The position numbers and the translations under genes were made by a program. A stretch of 64,000 nucleotides of DNA. Source: 67-14 sp035502775 (GTDB taxonomy: Bacteria > Actinomycetota > Thermoleophilia > Solirubrobacterales > 70-9). The notes under the pieces are model-generated. The model was not told where the DNA came from. It did no database searches and worked only from the letters and a program-made list of their open reading frames with translations. Location of the stretch: the NCBI GenBank assembly GCA_035502775.1, contig DATJUB010000049.1, positions 3,286-67,285 of the forward strand. Direction: 5' to 3'. This document shows positions 1 to 9,157 of the stretch, piece after piece (position 1 is the stretch's first letter; each line of letters begins with the position of its first letter).

Positions 1-3000
1 CTTCGGCTACACGCAGGAGGATCTGCGGGTGCTGATCGCGCCGATGGCCGCCACCGGGGCCGAGCCGATCGGTTCGATGGGCAACGACACCGCCCTGCCG
101 GTGCTGTCCGACAACCGTCCGCCGCTCTACAGCTACTTCAAGCAGCTGTTCGCGCAGGTCACGAACCCGCCGGTCGACCCGATCCGCGAAGAGGTCGTGA
201 TGAGTCTCGCCGTCGGTGTCGGCAGCGAGCTCAACCTGCTCACCGAATCCGAGAAACACGCCCACCAGCTCTGCCTCGACCAGCCGATCCTGATGAATCA
301 GGAGCTCGAGACGATCCGCCACGTCAACCATGACATCTTCAAGGCGGACACGATCGACATCACCTGGGACGTCGCCGACGGCCCGGAAGGTCTCGCGACC
401 CGTATGCAGGCCGTCTGCGAAGAGGCCGAAGAGGCGATCGAGAGCGGCTTCAACATCATCATCCTGTCCGACCGGCGCTCCGGTCCGCGGCGGGTGCCGA
501 TCCCGGCCCTGCTGGCGGTCGCCGGCGTCCATCACCATCTGGTCAAGGCCGGAACCCGCCTGCGGGCCGGTCTGGTCCTGGAATCGGGCGAGCCGCGCGA
601 GGTTCACCACATGGCGACCCTGATCGGCTACGGCTGCAGCGCGATCAACCCGTACCTGATGCTGGACACGGTCGACGATCTGGTCGTCCAGGGCCTCGTG
701 CCCGACATGGACTCACCGGAACGCGGCCAGCGGAACGTCGTCAAGGCGATCGGCAAGGGCCTGCTGAAGACCATCTCGAAGATGGGCATCTCGACGATCC
801 AGTCCTATTGCGGCGCCCAGATATTCGAGGCCGTCGGTCTCGACAAGGACCTGGTCGACAAGTACTTCACCGGCACGTCCTCACGCATCGGGGGCATCGG
901 CCTCGACGTGATCGCCAAGGAGACCCTCGACCGTCATGCCTCGGCCTTCCCCGGAAGCCACGAGGACCTGCTGCCGGTCGGCGGCGTGTACGCCTGGCGC
1001 CGCGACGGCGAGTTCCACCAGTGGAACCCCGAGACGATCTCGCTGGTCCAGCACGCGGTGCGCGGCGAGGGCGGCGACGCCCAGGCCAAGTACGACGAGT
1101 TCGCCGAACAGGTGAACGACACCGCGGTCAAGAAGGCGACCCTGCGTGGGCTCTTCAAGCTGAAGGAATCGGCCAGCCCGATCTCGATCGACGAGGTCGA
1201 ACCGGCCTCGGAGATCGTCAAGCGCTTCGCCACCGGCGCGATGTCGCTCGGCTCGATCTCCCGCGAATCGCACGAGAACCTGGCGATCGCGATGAACCGT
1301 CTCGGCGGCAAGTCGAACACCGGCGAGGGCGGGGAGGACCCGGTCCGCTTCACCCCCGACGAGAACGGCGATTCCCGCCGCTCTTCGATCAAGCAGATCG
1401 CCTCCGGCCGCTTCGGCGTGACCATCCACTACCTGTCGAACGCCGATCAGCTCCAGATCAAGATGGCCCAGGGAGCGAAGCCCGGCGAGGGCGGTCAGCT
1501 GCCCGGCCACAAGGTCGACAAGTACATCGGTTCGGTCCGTCACACGACCCCCGGCGTCAGTCTGATCTCGCCGCCGCCGCACCACGACATCTACTCGATC
1601 GAGGACCTGAAGCAGCTGATCTACGATCTGCGCTGCGCCAACCCGACCGCGTCGGTCTCGGTCAAGCTGGTCTCCGAGGTCGGAGTCGGCACGGTCGCCG
1701 CCGGTGTGGCGAAGGCCAACGCCGATCACGTGCTGATCGCCGGACATGACGGCGGCACGGGAGCCTCACCGCTCTCGTCGGTCCAGTCGGCCGGCATTCC
1801 GTGGGAGATCGGCCTCGCCGAAACCCAGCAGACCCTGATCAAGAACGACCTGCGTTCACGGATCCGGGTCCAGACCGACGGCCAGCTGAAGACCGGCCGC
1901 GACGTCGTGATCGCCGCGCTTCTCGGAGCCGACGAGTACGGCTTCTCGACCGCGCCGCTGATCGCGTCGGGCTGCATCATGATGCGCGCCTGCCACCTGA
2001 ACACCTGTCCGGTCGGCATCGCGACCCAGGATCCGGAGCTGCGCAAGCGCTTCAAGGGTCAGCCGGAGCATGTCGTCAACTACTTCTTCTATGTCGCCGA
2101 AGAGGCCCGGAAGATCATGGCTTCGCTCGGCGTCAAGTCGATCGACGACCTGATCGGCCGGACCGAGCTGCTCGAAGCCGACGACGCGGTCGAACACTGG
2201 AAGGCCCGGGGCATCGACCTCAGTAGCGTGCTGGCCTTCCCGGAGGGCGTGCCGGCCGACGCGGCCCGTCGCCAGACCGTGGATCAGGAATCGCCGCTCG
2301 AGGACAACCTGGACTGGAAGCTGATCGACAGCGCCCGTGAGGCGATCGACAACGGCACCCCGGTCGAGTTCGACGCCGAGGTCCGCAACGTCGACCGCTG
2401 TGTCGGCGGCATCCTCTCCAACGCGATCGCCACCAAGCACGGTGCGGTCGGACTCGGCGAGGACACGATCAAGATCAACCTGCGCGGGGCCGCCGGACAG
2501 TCCTTCGGCGGCTGGCTGGCTCCGGGAGTCAGCTTCTCGCTGCGCGGCGAGGTCAACGACTACGTCGGCAAGGGACTTTCGGGAGGCACGATCTCGGTCG
2601 CTCCGCCGGAGGGCATCTCCTACGTGCCGGAAGACAACGTGATCGTCGGCAACACCGCCCTCTACGGGGCGACCCGGGGCCGCGCTTTCTTCCGCGGCAT
2701 CGGCGGCGAGCGTTTCGCGGTCCGGAACTCCGGTGCCGTGGCCGTGATCGAAGGTGTGGGTGACCACGGCTGCGAGTACATGACCGGCGGTGAAGTGGTC
2801 GTTCTCGGCCCGACCGGACGCAACTTCGCGGCCGGCATGAGTGGCGGCATCGCCTATGTGCTCGACGAGGACGGCGAGTTCGAGAAGCGGATCAACCCGA
2901 CCATGACCAACCAGATCGAAGAGCTCGACCAGGCGGACCTGCTGGGACTCCGCGACCTGATCACCGAGCATTTCGACCGGACCGGATCGGCGGTCGCCCG

Positions 3001-3184
3001 CCGGATCCTGGACGACTGGGAGGCGAGCTCCTCGAAGTTCGTGAAGGTGTTCCCGGCCGACTACAAGCGTGTCCTGGCCGAACTTGAAAACGAGCCGGCC
3101 GCCGGAGAAGGTCCCGATACCGAGGATGCGGTGGACGTCATCGGCGAACCCGAGCCGATCGCTTCGGCCAAGAAGGAGAACTAG
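1..3184 (+). CDS. gltB: Glutamate synthase large subunit, 5' end missing
   Basis: The reading frame is already open at base 2, so the true start lies upstream and about 1060 C-terminal residues are seen. GltB takes ammonia released from glutamine and, with 2-oxoglutarate, makes glutamate in the cytoplasm. Visible here are the linker region, the FMN-binding synthase barrel (LISPPPHHDIYSIEDL near 1560-1610, GHDGGTGASP near 1742-1770), the three cysteines of the 3Fe-4S cluster (CIMMRACHLNTC near 1972-2010) and the C-terminal glycine-rich beta-helix ending near 2870. The N-terminal glutaminase domain is outside the window. The tail after about residue 1020 is acidic and poorly conserved. gltD starts 3 bases after the stop, so the two subunits are co-transcribed. 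The family assignment is essentially certain. Confidence 0.97.
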   Translation, partial: FGYTQEDLRVLIAPMAATGAEPIGSMGNDTALPVLSDNRPPLYSYFKQLFAQVTNPPVDPIREEVVMSLAVGVGSELNLLTESEKHAHQLCLDQPILMNQELETIRHVNHDIFKADTIDITWDVADGPEGLATRMQAVCEEAEEAIESGFNIIILSDRRSGPRRVPIPALLAVAGVHHHLVKAGTRLRAGLVLESGEPREVHHMATLIGYGCSAINPYLMLDTVDDLVVQGLVPDMDSPERGQRNVVKAIGKGLLKTISKMGISTIQSYCGAQIFEAVGLDKDLVDKYFTGTSSRIGGIGLDVIAKETLDRHASAFPGSHEDLLPVGGVYAWRRDGEFHQWNPETISLVQHAVRGEGGDAQAKYDEFAEQVNDTAVKKATLRGLFKLKESASPISIDEVEPASEIVKRFATGAMSLGSISRESHENLAIAMNRLGGKSNTGEGGEDPVRFTPDENGDSRRSSIKQIASGRFGVTIHYLSNADQLQIKMAQGAKPGEGGQLPGHKVDKYIGSVRHTTPGVSLISPPPHHDIYSIEDLKQLIYDLRCANPTASVSVKLVSEVGVGTVAAGVAKANADHVLIAGHDGGTGASPLSSVQSAGIPWEIGLAETQQTLIKNDLRSRIRVQTDGQLKTGRDVVIAALLGADEYGFSTAPLIASGCIMMRACHLNTCPVGIATQDPELRKRFKGQPEHVVNYFFYVAEEARKIMASLGVKSIDDLIGRTELLEADDAVEHWKARGIDLSSVLAFPEGVPADAARRQTVDQESPLEDNLDWKLIDSAREAIDNGTPVEFDAEVRNVDRCVGGILSNAIATKHGAVGLGEDTIKINLRGAAGQSFGGWLAPGVSFSLRGEVNDYVGKGLSGGTISVAPPEGISYVPEDNVIVGNTALYGATRGRAFFRGIGGERFAVRNSGAVAVIEGVGDHGCEYMTGGEVVVLGPTGRNFAAGMSGGIAYVLDEDGEFEKRINPTMTNQIEELDQADLLGLRDLITEHFDRTGSAVARRILDDWEASSSKFVKVFPADYKRVLAELENEPAAGEGPDTEDAVDVIGEPEPIASAKKEN

Positions 3185-3187
3185 TCA

Positions 3188-4759
3188 ATGGGCAAGCTCG
3201 GCGGTTTCCTCGAGATCGAACGTGTCGGCATCCCCTACCGGGACGCCAAGGAACGGGTCGGTGACTACAGCGAGTTCGTGGTGCAGCGCAGTGACGAAGA
3301 GGTCGCTGAGCAGGGCGCCCGCTGCATGGAATGCGGCGTGCCGTTCTGTCACAACGGCTGCCCGCTCGGCAACCTGATCCCCGACTGGAACGACCTCGTC
3401 TACCACGGCCGCTGGCAGGACGCGATCCGCCAGCTGCACGCGACCAACAACTTCCCCGAATTCACCGGGAGGCTCTGCCCGGCCCCCTGCGAGGCGTCCT
3501 GCGTGCTCGAGATCCGGGAGAACGAGGCGGTCACGATCAAGCAGATCGAACAGACCATCGTCGATAGGGCCTGGAAGGAAGGCTGGATCCGTCCGCGTCC
3601 GCCGAAGCGCGAGAGCGGCCGGACCGTGGCCGTGGTCGGAGCCGGCCCGGCCGGCATGGCCGCCGCCCAGCAGCTGCGCCGCAGCGGACACAGCGTCACC
3701 CTCTTCGAACGCGACGAGGCCGCCGGCGGCCTCATCCGTTTCGGCGTTCCCGACTTCAAGATCGAAAAGACCGTGGTCGAGCGCCGCGTCCAGCAGCTGA
3801 TCCATGAGGGTGTCACCGTCAGGTGCGGGGTGGACGTCGGTGTGGATATCACCGTCGATGAGCTGAACGAACAGTTCGACGCGGTCGTCCTTTCGACCGG
3901 ATCGCGGGTTCCGCGAGACCTGCCGGTCCCGGGACGCGAGCTCGACGGCGTCCATTTCGCGATGGACTACCTCTACATCCGCAACCGCTGGCTCGCGGCC
4001 GAGGAAGGCCCGAAGCCACTGACCGCGCCGCCGGAGCCGGGCACGATCACCGCCGCCGGCAAGAACGTCGTCGTGATCGGCGGTGGTGACACCGGTGCCG
4101 ACTGCGTCGGCCACTCGATCCGTGAGGGCGCCAAGCAGGTAGTCCAGCTGGAACTGCTGCCCGAGCCGCCGGAGAATCGTCCCGACGACCGCACCCCGTG
4201 GCCGCTCTGGCCCCAGAAGTACCGCCTTTCGTACGCGATGGAGGAGGGGCTCGCGGTCGAGAAGAGCGAACAGGACTTCTCGGTGACGACCACTCATCTC
4301 ACCGGTGAGGACGGCAAGGTCAAGGTGCTGCACGCCGCAAGGGCCGACGGCGCTCCGCCGTTCGGACCGGTCGACGGCACCGGCTTCGAGATCGAGGCCG
4401 ACCTGGTGCTGCTGGCGATGGGTTTCCTCCATCCGGAACAGGAACTGCTCGACAGCCTCGGCTGCGAGAAGGACGGCCGCGGCAACATCAAGGCCGGCAC
4501 CTACGCGACCTCCGTACCGGGTGTTTTCGCCGCCGGTGACGCCCGTCGCGGCCAGTCGCTGATCGTGTGGGCGATCAATGAAGGCCGCCAGTGTGCCCGC
4601 ATGGTCAACCGCTTCCTCGATGCCCTGCCGAAGACGCCGGAGGTTCACTCCGGCAACGTCGAGCCCGAGGATCGCGGCCCCGAGGGACCGCCGAATCACG
4701 TCTCGCCGGGCATGGGTCCGGATCCGAGCGTGTCGGCCGGTCGCGCGCAGGAAACCTGA
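3188..4759 (+). CDS. gltD: Glutamate synthase small subunit
   Basis: This is the NADPH-oxidising subunit that passes electrons to GltB. The 523 residues contain the N-terminal cysteine cluster for 4Fe-4S centres (CMECGVPFCHNGCPLGN, then CPAPCEASC), an FAD-binding glycine motif (VVGAGPAGMAAAQQL, about residue 155) and an NADPH-binding motif (VVIGGGDTGADC, about residue 298). The length is normal. The ATG is preceded by an AAGGAG-like site overlapping the gltB stop, which implies translational coupling. The gene ends facing nhaA, with paired hairpins in between. Confidence 0.97.
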   Translation: MGKLGGFLEIERVGIPYRDAKERVGDYSEFVVQRSDEEVAEQGARCMECGVPFCHNGCPLGNLIPDWNDLVYHGRWQDAIRQLHATNNFPEFTGRLCPAPCEASCVLEIRENEAVTIKQIEQTIVDRAWKEGWIRPRPPKRESGRTVAVVGAGPAGMAAAQQLRRSGHSVTLFERDEAAGGLIRFGVPDFKIEKTVVERRVQQLIHEGVTVRCGVDVGVDITVDELNEQFDAVVLSTGSRVPRDLPVPGRELDGVHFAMDYLYIRNRWLAAEEGPKPLTAPPEPGTITAAGKNVVVIGGGDTGADCVGHSIREGAKQVVQLELLPEPPENRPDDRTPWPLWPQKYRLSYAMEEGLAVEKSEQDFSVTTTHLTGEDGKVKVLHAARADGAPPFGPVDGTGFEIEADLVLLAMGFLHPEQELLDSLGCEKDGRGNIKAGTYATSVPGVFAAGDARRGQSLIVWAINEGRQCARMVNRFLDALPKTPEVHSGNVEPEDRGPEGPPNHVSPGMGPDPSVSAGRAQET

Positions 4760-4765
4760 ACAGGG

Positions 4766-4802
4766 AATCAGGATCGCTTCGCTTCGCTGTGCGATCCTGA
4801 TT
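4766..4802. terminator. Hairpin 1 after gltD
   Basis: The arms AATCAGGATCGC and GCGATCCTGATT pair perfectly over 12 bp around a 13-base loop (TTCGCTTCGCTGT), 7 bases after the gltD stop. It lies between convergent gltD and nhaA, so it could end transcription on either strand. A short T run follows on the plus strand. Confidence 0.7.
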
Positions 4803-4819
4803 TCGATAGAACAAGGAAC

Positions 4820-4850
4820 CTGAATCACTTCGCTTCGCTGTGCGATTCAG
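4820..4850. terminator. Hairpin 2, near-copy of hairpin 1
   Basis: The arms CTGAATCAC and GCGATTCAG pair except for one mismatch, around the identical 13-base loop TTCGCTTCGCTGT. Together with the first hairpin it forms a tandem repeat with a changed stem but a conserved loop, probably a repeated intergenic element used as a convergent terminator. Confidence 0.6.
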
Positions 4851-4884
4851 ATTTCGAAGCCTCGCCAAGCGGTCGAGACTGTTG

Positions 4885-6066
4885 TTACGTCTTTCGTAAC
4901 AACAGGACGGTGCCAACCGCTGCGCTGATCAGTGATCCGGCGAAGATCCCGATCTTCGCCACCTCGATCACGTCGGGGTTGCCGTAGGCGAGCTGCGAGA
5001 TGAAGAGCGACACGGTGAAGCCGATGCCGCCGAGCGCGGCGATGCCCCAGACGTGGCCCGGCGCGACCCCCTCCGGGGTCTTCGCCCAGCCGAACCGCTC
5101 GGCCGCGAAGATCGAGAGACTGATCCCGAAAGCCTTGCCGAGCACCAGTCCGAGGACGATGCCCCAGAAGAGCGAATTGCCGAGGGCGTCACCCAGGATG
5201 GCGCCGCTGAGCGGGATTCCGGCGTTGGCGAGAGCGAAGAGCGGCACGATCAGCAGGGCCGAGTACGGATGCAGCGCATGCTCCAGTTCTTCGAGCACAT
5301 GCCTGCCCTTCAAGGGCTTGGCCGGGGTGAGCAGGCCGAGCAGGACCCCGGCGATGGTCGCGTGGACTCCTGACTCGAAGAAGCCGAGCCACACGACCGC
5401 CCCGATCAGCACGTACGGGCCGATCCTGCGGATGCCGAAACGCTGCATCGCCACGACCAGCAGCAGGCCGCCCAGTCCCAGTGCCAGCCAGGCCAGGCTG
5501 ATGTCCGAGGTGTAGAACGCCGCGATGACCGTGATCGCGATGATGTCGTCGACGATCGCGATGCTGAGCAGCAGCAGACGCACGCCGGCCGGGATCCGGC
5601 TGCCCATGATCGCCAGGACCGCCACCGCGAAGGCGATGTCGGTCGCCATCGGGATCGCCCAGCCGTCGAGATTGGACGAGCCCAGATTGACCAGCACGAA
5701 GATCAGGGCGGGCAGGATCACACCCCCGAGAGCGGCGATGATCGGCATGGTCGCCTTCGAACGGTCGTTCAGTTCGCCGACGACCAGCTCGCGCTTGATC
5801 TCGAGACCCACGACGAAGAAGAAGATCGCCATCAGGGCGTCGTTCACCCAATGCCGCAGGTCCTCGGAGATGCTGAGATCGCCGATGCCGATCGAGAGGT
5901 TCGTGTGCCAGAAGGACTCGTAGGTCTCACCGAAGGGCGCGTTCGCCCACGCGATCGCGGCGATCGCGGCCGCGAGCAGCACGATCCCTCCGGAGACCTC
6001 GCTGCGGATGAACTGGGTGCCCGCGTCCCGCCAGCTGGTGTCGGGATCGGTCATCGGGTTGGCCAT
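4885..6066 (-). CDS. nhaA: Na+/H+ antiporter NhaA
   Basis: A 393-residue inner-membrane protein that exports Na+ in exchange for protons and supports pH and salt homeostasis. It shows the conserved N-terminal family signature (FFFVVGLEIKRELVVGEL), the TDIAFA helix and the paired aspartates IVDDIIAI that bind the ion. About 11-12 hydrophobic segments are evident and the length is typical. It starts 2 bases after the SanA-like gene ends, so the two are probably one transcript. Transcription ends at the hairpins shared with gltD. Confidence 0.96.
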   Translation of the reverse strand: MANPMTDPDTSWRDAGTQFIRSEVSGGIVLLAAAIAAIAWANAPFGETYESFWHTNLSIGIGDLSISEDLRHWVNDALMAIFFFVVGLEIKRELVVGELNDRSKATMPIIAALGGVILPALIFVLVNLGSSNLDGWAIPMATDIAFAVAVLAIMGSRIPAGVRLLLLSIAIVDDIIAITVIAAFYTSDISLAWLALGLGGLLLVVAMQRFGIRRIGPYVLIGAVVWLGFFESGVHATIAGVLLGLLTPAKPLKGRHVLEELEHALHPYSALLIVPLFALANAGIPLSGAILGDALGNSLFWGIVLGLVLGKAFGISLSIFAAERFGWAKTPEGVAPGHVWGIAALGGIGFTVSLFISQLAYGNPDVIEVAKIGIFAGSLISAAVGTVLLLRKT

Positions 6067-6068
6067 GA

Positions 6069-6797
6069 TCAGCCGCCGGGCGCGCCGGCCGGGGGAGTTC
6101 CCTCGGGCGGGGCGGGCCCCCAGCTGGCACTGGCGGTGCCCCCGATCGGTATCTCGGGACCGCCCATCACCGACCCGCCGAAGATCACGTCGCCCACGGC
6201 CTTGACCCGCGAGGCAACCTCACGGACCGACCCCTTCAGGCCCCGTCCTCCGTACTCGTGAAGATCGGAGGTGACTCCCTCGGCGTCTATCCCGGCGGCA
6301 TCGGCCAGGAACAGGGCGCGCTTCATGTGGAATCCCTGGGTCACCACCAGGGCGTCGTCGACATCGAAGATCCGGCGGGCCCGGACCATGGTCGCGTTCG
6401 TGTCGAACCCGGCATGATCGGTGAAGATCACGTCCTCCGGCACCCCGCGCCCGACCAGGGCGCGTTTCATCGTGGTCGGCTCGTCGTAGCGCCACTGTCC
6501 GTGATCGCCCGAAACCAGGATGTGTTTCACCTTGCCGGCATGCCAGAGATTCGCGGCCTGATCGACCCGGTCGGCGAGCATCTCGCTCATGCGGCCGTCG
6601 GCCTCGACCAGCGCGCCGAGCACGATCGCGGTCTCGGCCGGATCCGCCGATTTCGCGTCGGAAACCGTCGGTCCGCCGCCCCGGATGAGGACGTAGGCGT
6701 TCGTTCCCGCGATCAGCAGCAGGCCCAGCACACAGAGGACGAGCCCGGGCAGAACGACGCGGCGGTGCCTTTTGAGGAAGCCCGGCTTCGATTCCAT
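6069..6797 (-). CDS. SanA/ElyC-like DUF218 membrane protein
   Basis: 242 residues. One N-terminal membrane segment (about residues 14-35, VVLPGLVLCVLGLLLIAGTN) is followed by an extracytoplasmic DUF218 domain: AIVLGALVEADGRMSEML, then HILVSGDHGQ, FDTNATMVRARRIFDVDDALVVTQ and FHMKRALFLA. These match the SanA (vancomycin exclusion)/ElyC group linked to envelope integrity, but no enzymatic reaction is firmly known. The last 30 residues are Gly/Pro-rich. It sits just upstream of nhaA and diverges from the CDF gene across 48 bp that must hold both promoters. Confidence 0.85.
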   Translation of the reverse strand: MESKPGFLKRHRRVVLPGLVLCVLGLLLIAGTNAYVLIRGGGPTVSDAKSADPAETAIVLGALVEADGRMSEMLADRVDQAANLWHAGKVKHILVSGDHGQWRYDEPTTMKRALVGRGVPEDVIFTDHAGFDTNATMVRARRIFDVDDALVVTQGFHMKRALFLADAAGIDAEGVTSDLHEYGGRGLKGSVREVASRVKAVGDVIFGGSVMGGPEIPIGGTASASWGPAPPEGTPPAGAPGG

Positions 6798-6845
6798 CGG
6801 ACCAAGCTATCAACGCGGGTGACCGGCTTCGTAGACTCCGCCCTG

Positions 6846-7799
6846 ATGGAAAAGGAAACGAACCAGCACGTCCACGAGCCGGGGCATGACCACGATCACG
6901 GTCACGAGGGACACAGCCATGGTCCGGGCGCCTACCGGGGCACCGATCGCCGGGCTCTGCTCATCGCGGCCGGTCTCACGACGACTTTCATGGTGGTCGA
7001 GGCGGTCGGCGGCCTGGTCACGGGCAGCCTCGCCCTGCTGGCCGACGCGGGCCACATGCTCTCCGACAGTTTCGCCCTGCTGCTCGCCCTGGCCGCGGTC
7101 ACGTTGGCGGCCCGGCCGGCCACCGCGAAGCGCACCTTCGGCTACAAGCGGGCCGAGATCCTGGCGGCGCTGGCGAACGGCGTGCTGCTGGTGGTCGTCT
7201 CGATCTGGGTGATCGTCGAGGCGATCAACCGCCTGGGGGATCCGGTCGAGATCCTCGGCGGGGAGATGCTGGTGATCGCGATCCTCGGTCTGCTGATCAA
7301 CCTGATCTCGGCCAGGGTCCTCTACAAGGCGGGAGGGGAGAGCCTCAACGTCAAGGCGGCGCTCCGCCACGTGATCGCCGATGTCGCCGGTTCGGTCGGT
7401 GTGATCCTCGCCGCCCTGATCATCCTGATCACCGGCTGGGAACCGGTCGACGCGATCGTCTCGATCCTGATCTCGGTCCTGATCGCGGCCAGCGCCTGGT
7501 CGGTCCTCAGGGAATCGGTCGACGTTCTGCTCGAGGCGGCGCCGAGTGGCATGGACACCGAGGAGATCGGCTACGCGATGGCCGCCGTGCCCGACGTGGA
7601 GGAGGTCCATGACCTGCATGTCTGGCAGATCACCTCGGGATTCCCCACGCTTTCGGCCCATGTGCTGGTCGGAGCGGGCACGGATTGCCACGGCGCCCGG
7701 CGCGAGCTGGAGGCGCTGCTCGAGGAGCGCTTCGAGATCGAACACACCACGCTCCAGGTGGACCATGTGCCTTCCAAGGAACCGCTGAAGATCCAGTAG
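6846..7799 (+). CDS. Cation diffusion facilitator (CzcD/ZitB-like)
   Basis: 317 residues. A His/Asp-rich N-terminus (HVHEPGHDHDHGHEGHSHG, residues about 8-26) probably gathers metal. Six membrane segments follow, with the two metal-site motifs DAGHMLSD and HVIAD, then a cytoplasmic domain (about 225-300). This is the Zn2+/Co2+/Cd2+:H+ antiporter family, exporting metal from the cytoplasm. ATG 6846 is chosen because the sequence before it in the same frame has no family similarity and is antisense to the SanA-like gene. The metal specificity cannot be read safely. Confidence 0.93.
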   Translation: MEKETNQHVHEPGHDHDHGHEGHSHGPGAYRGTDRRALLIAAGLTTTFMVVEAVGGLVTGSLALLADAGHMLSDSFALLLALAAVTLAARPATAKRTFGYKRAEILAALANGVLLVVVSIWVIVEAINRLGDPVEILGGEMLVIAILGLLINLISARVLYKAGGESLNVKAALRHVIADVAGSVGVILAALIILITGWEPVDAIVSILISVLIAASAWSVLRESVDVLLEAAPSGMDTEEIGYAMAAVPDVEEVHDLHVWQITSGFPTLSAHVLVGAGTDCHGARRELEALLEERFEIEHTTLQVDHVPSKEPLKIQ

Positions 7800-7885
7800 G
7801 CACCAATGGGACGAAGCGAGGCCCCCGACGTTCTCATCTCAATGAACCTGACACACAGCACATCGGCGTCTGGCAACGGACACTC

Positions 7886-9100
7886 ATGATCGCCAAGCTC
7901 ATCATCGGTATCAATGCCCACGGCCGTCCCATCATTGTTGGCCTTGTCGGACTGGTCATGTTGGCTGGCTGCAATTCCTCGACTGCACAGACGTCATCGG
8001 TGAATCCGATCACCAGCCCCGGTACTTTCAAGGACGACTTCGACGCAAAGCTTGCCGCTCACGGCGATGGTCTCTGGCTCGCCAAGAGTGGTCTGGATCA
8101 AGACGACAACGTTCGCTTGCAGGTCTTGAAATACCAAGATGAGACATGGGTTGCCCTACCTGGCCTGCCCAAGAGCACCACCGACACGGGACTCGTGCTG
8201 GCTGCTCGTAGTCGGTCAGGCAACGGTGCCGAACCTTGTGTCGGTGACACGGCTCCGAACGGTAACAATCGAGTTCGTTGCTTTGGTCAAAAGGGCTGGC
8301 AGCCGACACGCATTCCGGCCTCCTACCGAGACTTGTGGTTGAACGGGCTCGAGCGACGTGGCCGCAAGTTGATTGCCCTCTTCCGCAAGGATGGACGCAA
8401 GGGAACCAAGACCTGGACGGTCATTCACCTGGCGAAACTTCAAGGCAATCGCTTTGTCCGGTTTGGATCCCCGCTGCGGATCAACACGCAACTGGTGGCT
8501 GGACTTGGACAGGTCACGGTGGGGACGAAACTCGATGGAATCGAGGTCGGCATTACGACCACCACCAGTCCGTCTCGACGGTGGGTGGCGACGATCAAGG
8601 GCGGCTCGTGGTCGCGTAGTAGCGAGGTGCCGGACCTTGTCGGTGGCGACCTGTACAGCGCCCCGGTCAGGGCGAACAGTGCCACGTATTTTCCGGTCAA
8701 CGAATCACAGTACGGCGTAGACCGAAACTGGGAACAATCCCTGTTCCGGATCGGAGGTAGGGGTGACTGGAGTCAGGTCGGTGGTGCCCCAGTCAACGAG
8801 GGTTTCGGCAAGGCACAGGGAGGAGCGGATGCGGTCGGCAAGCGAGTCTGGGTTACCTGGGGCGAATTGAATACCGACGACGCTGGCTGGGGTGGCTACT
8901 TCCCGACCACCGAGTACGCTGCGCGGGTTGACGAGACTGGCACCGGATTCGACCAGCGAATTCAGCTCTGGCGTGGCAAGACGGTCTTCCCGGGTCCACA
9001 ACAGGCGATCGCGTACCAAGGCGATCCGGTCTTTCTATACATGCGCCAGTTTTCGCGCAAGGGCGGCATGCACGCCACGGTTGATTTCTCTCATCGCTAG
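7886..9100 (+). CDS. Lipoprotein of unknown function, atypical composition
   Basis: 404 residues from ATG 7886. The N-terminus is a lipoprotein signal with a clear lipobox (VMLAGC, Cys29), so the protein is probably anchored outside the membrane. The rest consists of short beta-like stretches with repeated 'W...V' and 'VGTKLDGIEVGI' patterns, which fits a beta-propeller fold, but I recognise no family. GC is visibly lower than in both neighbours, which suggests recent acquisition. The same frame is open further upstream, but the lipobox spacing supports this start. It lies between the CDF gene and the exonuclease with no evident functional link. Confidence 0.75.
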   Translation: MIAKLIIGINAHGRPIIVGLVGLVMLAGCNSSTAQTSSVNPITSPGTFKDDFDAKLAAHGDGLWLAKSGLDQDDNVRLQVLKYQDETWVALPGLPKSTTDTGLVLAARSRSGNGAEPCVGDTAPNGNNRVRCFGQKGWQPTRIPASYRDLWLNGLERRGRKLIALFRKDGRKGTKTWTVIHLAKLQGNRFVRFGSPLRINTQLVAGLGQVTVGTKLDGIEVGITTTTSPSRRWVATIKGGSWSRSSEVPDLVGGDLYSAPVRANSATYFPVNESQYGVDRNWEQSLFRIGGRGDWSQVGGAPVNEGFGKAQGGADAVGKRVWVTWGELNTDDAGWGGYFPTTEYAARVDETGTGFDQRIQLWRGKTVFPGPQQAIAYQGDPVFLYMRQFSRKGGMHATVDFSHR

Positions 9101-9157
9101 AGATCCAGCGCCTCCAGCGTCGATCTGACGTCCGAAACCCTCGGTACCTTCTGAAAT

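Noticed and set aside
3185..4828. A 547-codon open frame antisense to gltD
   Set aside because: Its translation is Arg/Leu/Asp/Val-rich with no family signature, and the sense strand is clearly gltD. High GC makes such shadows common.
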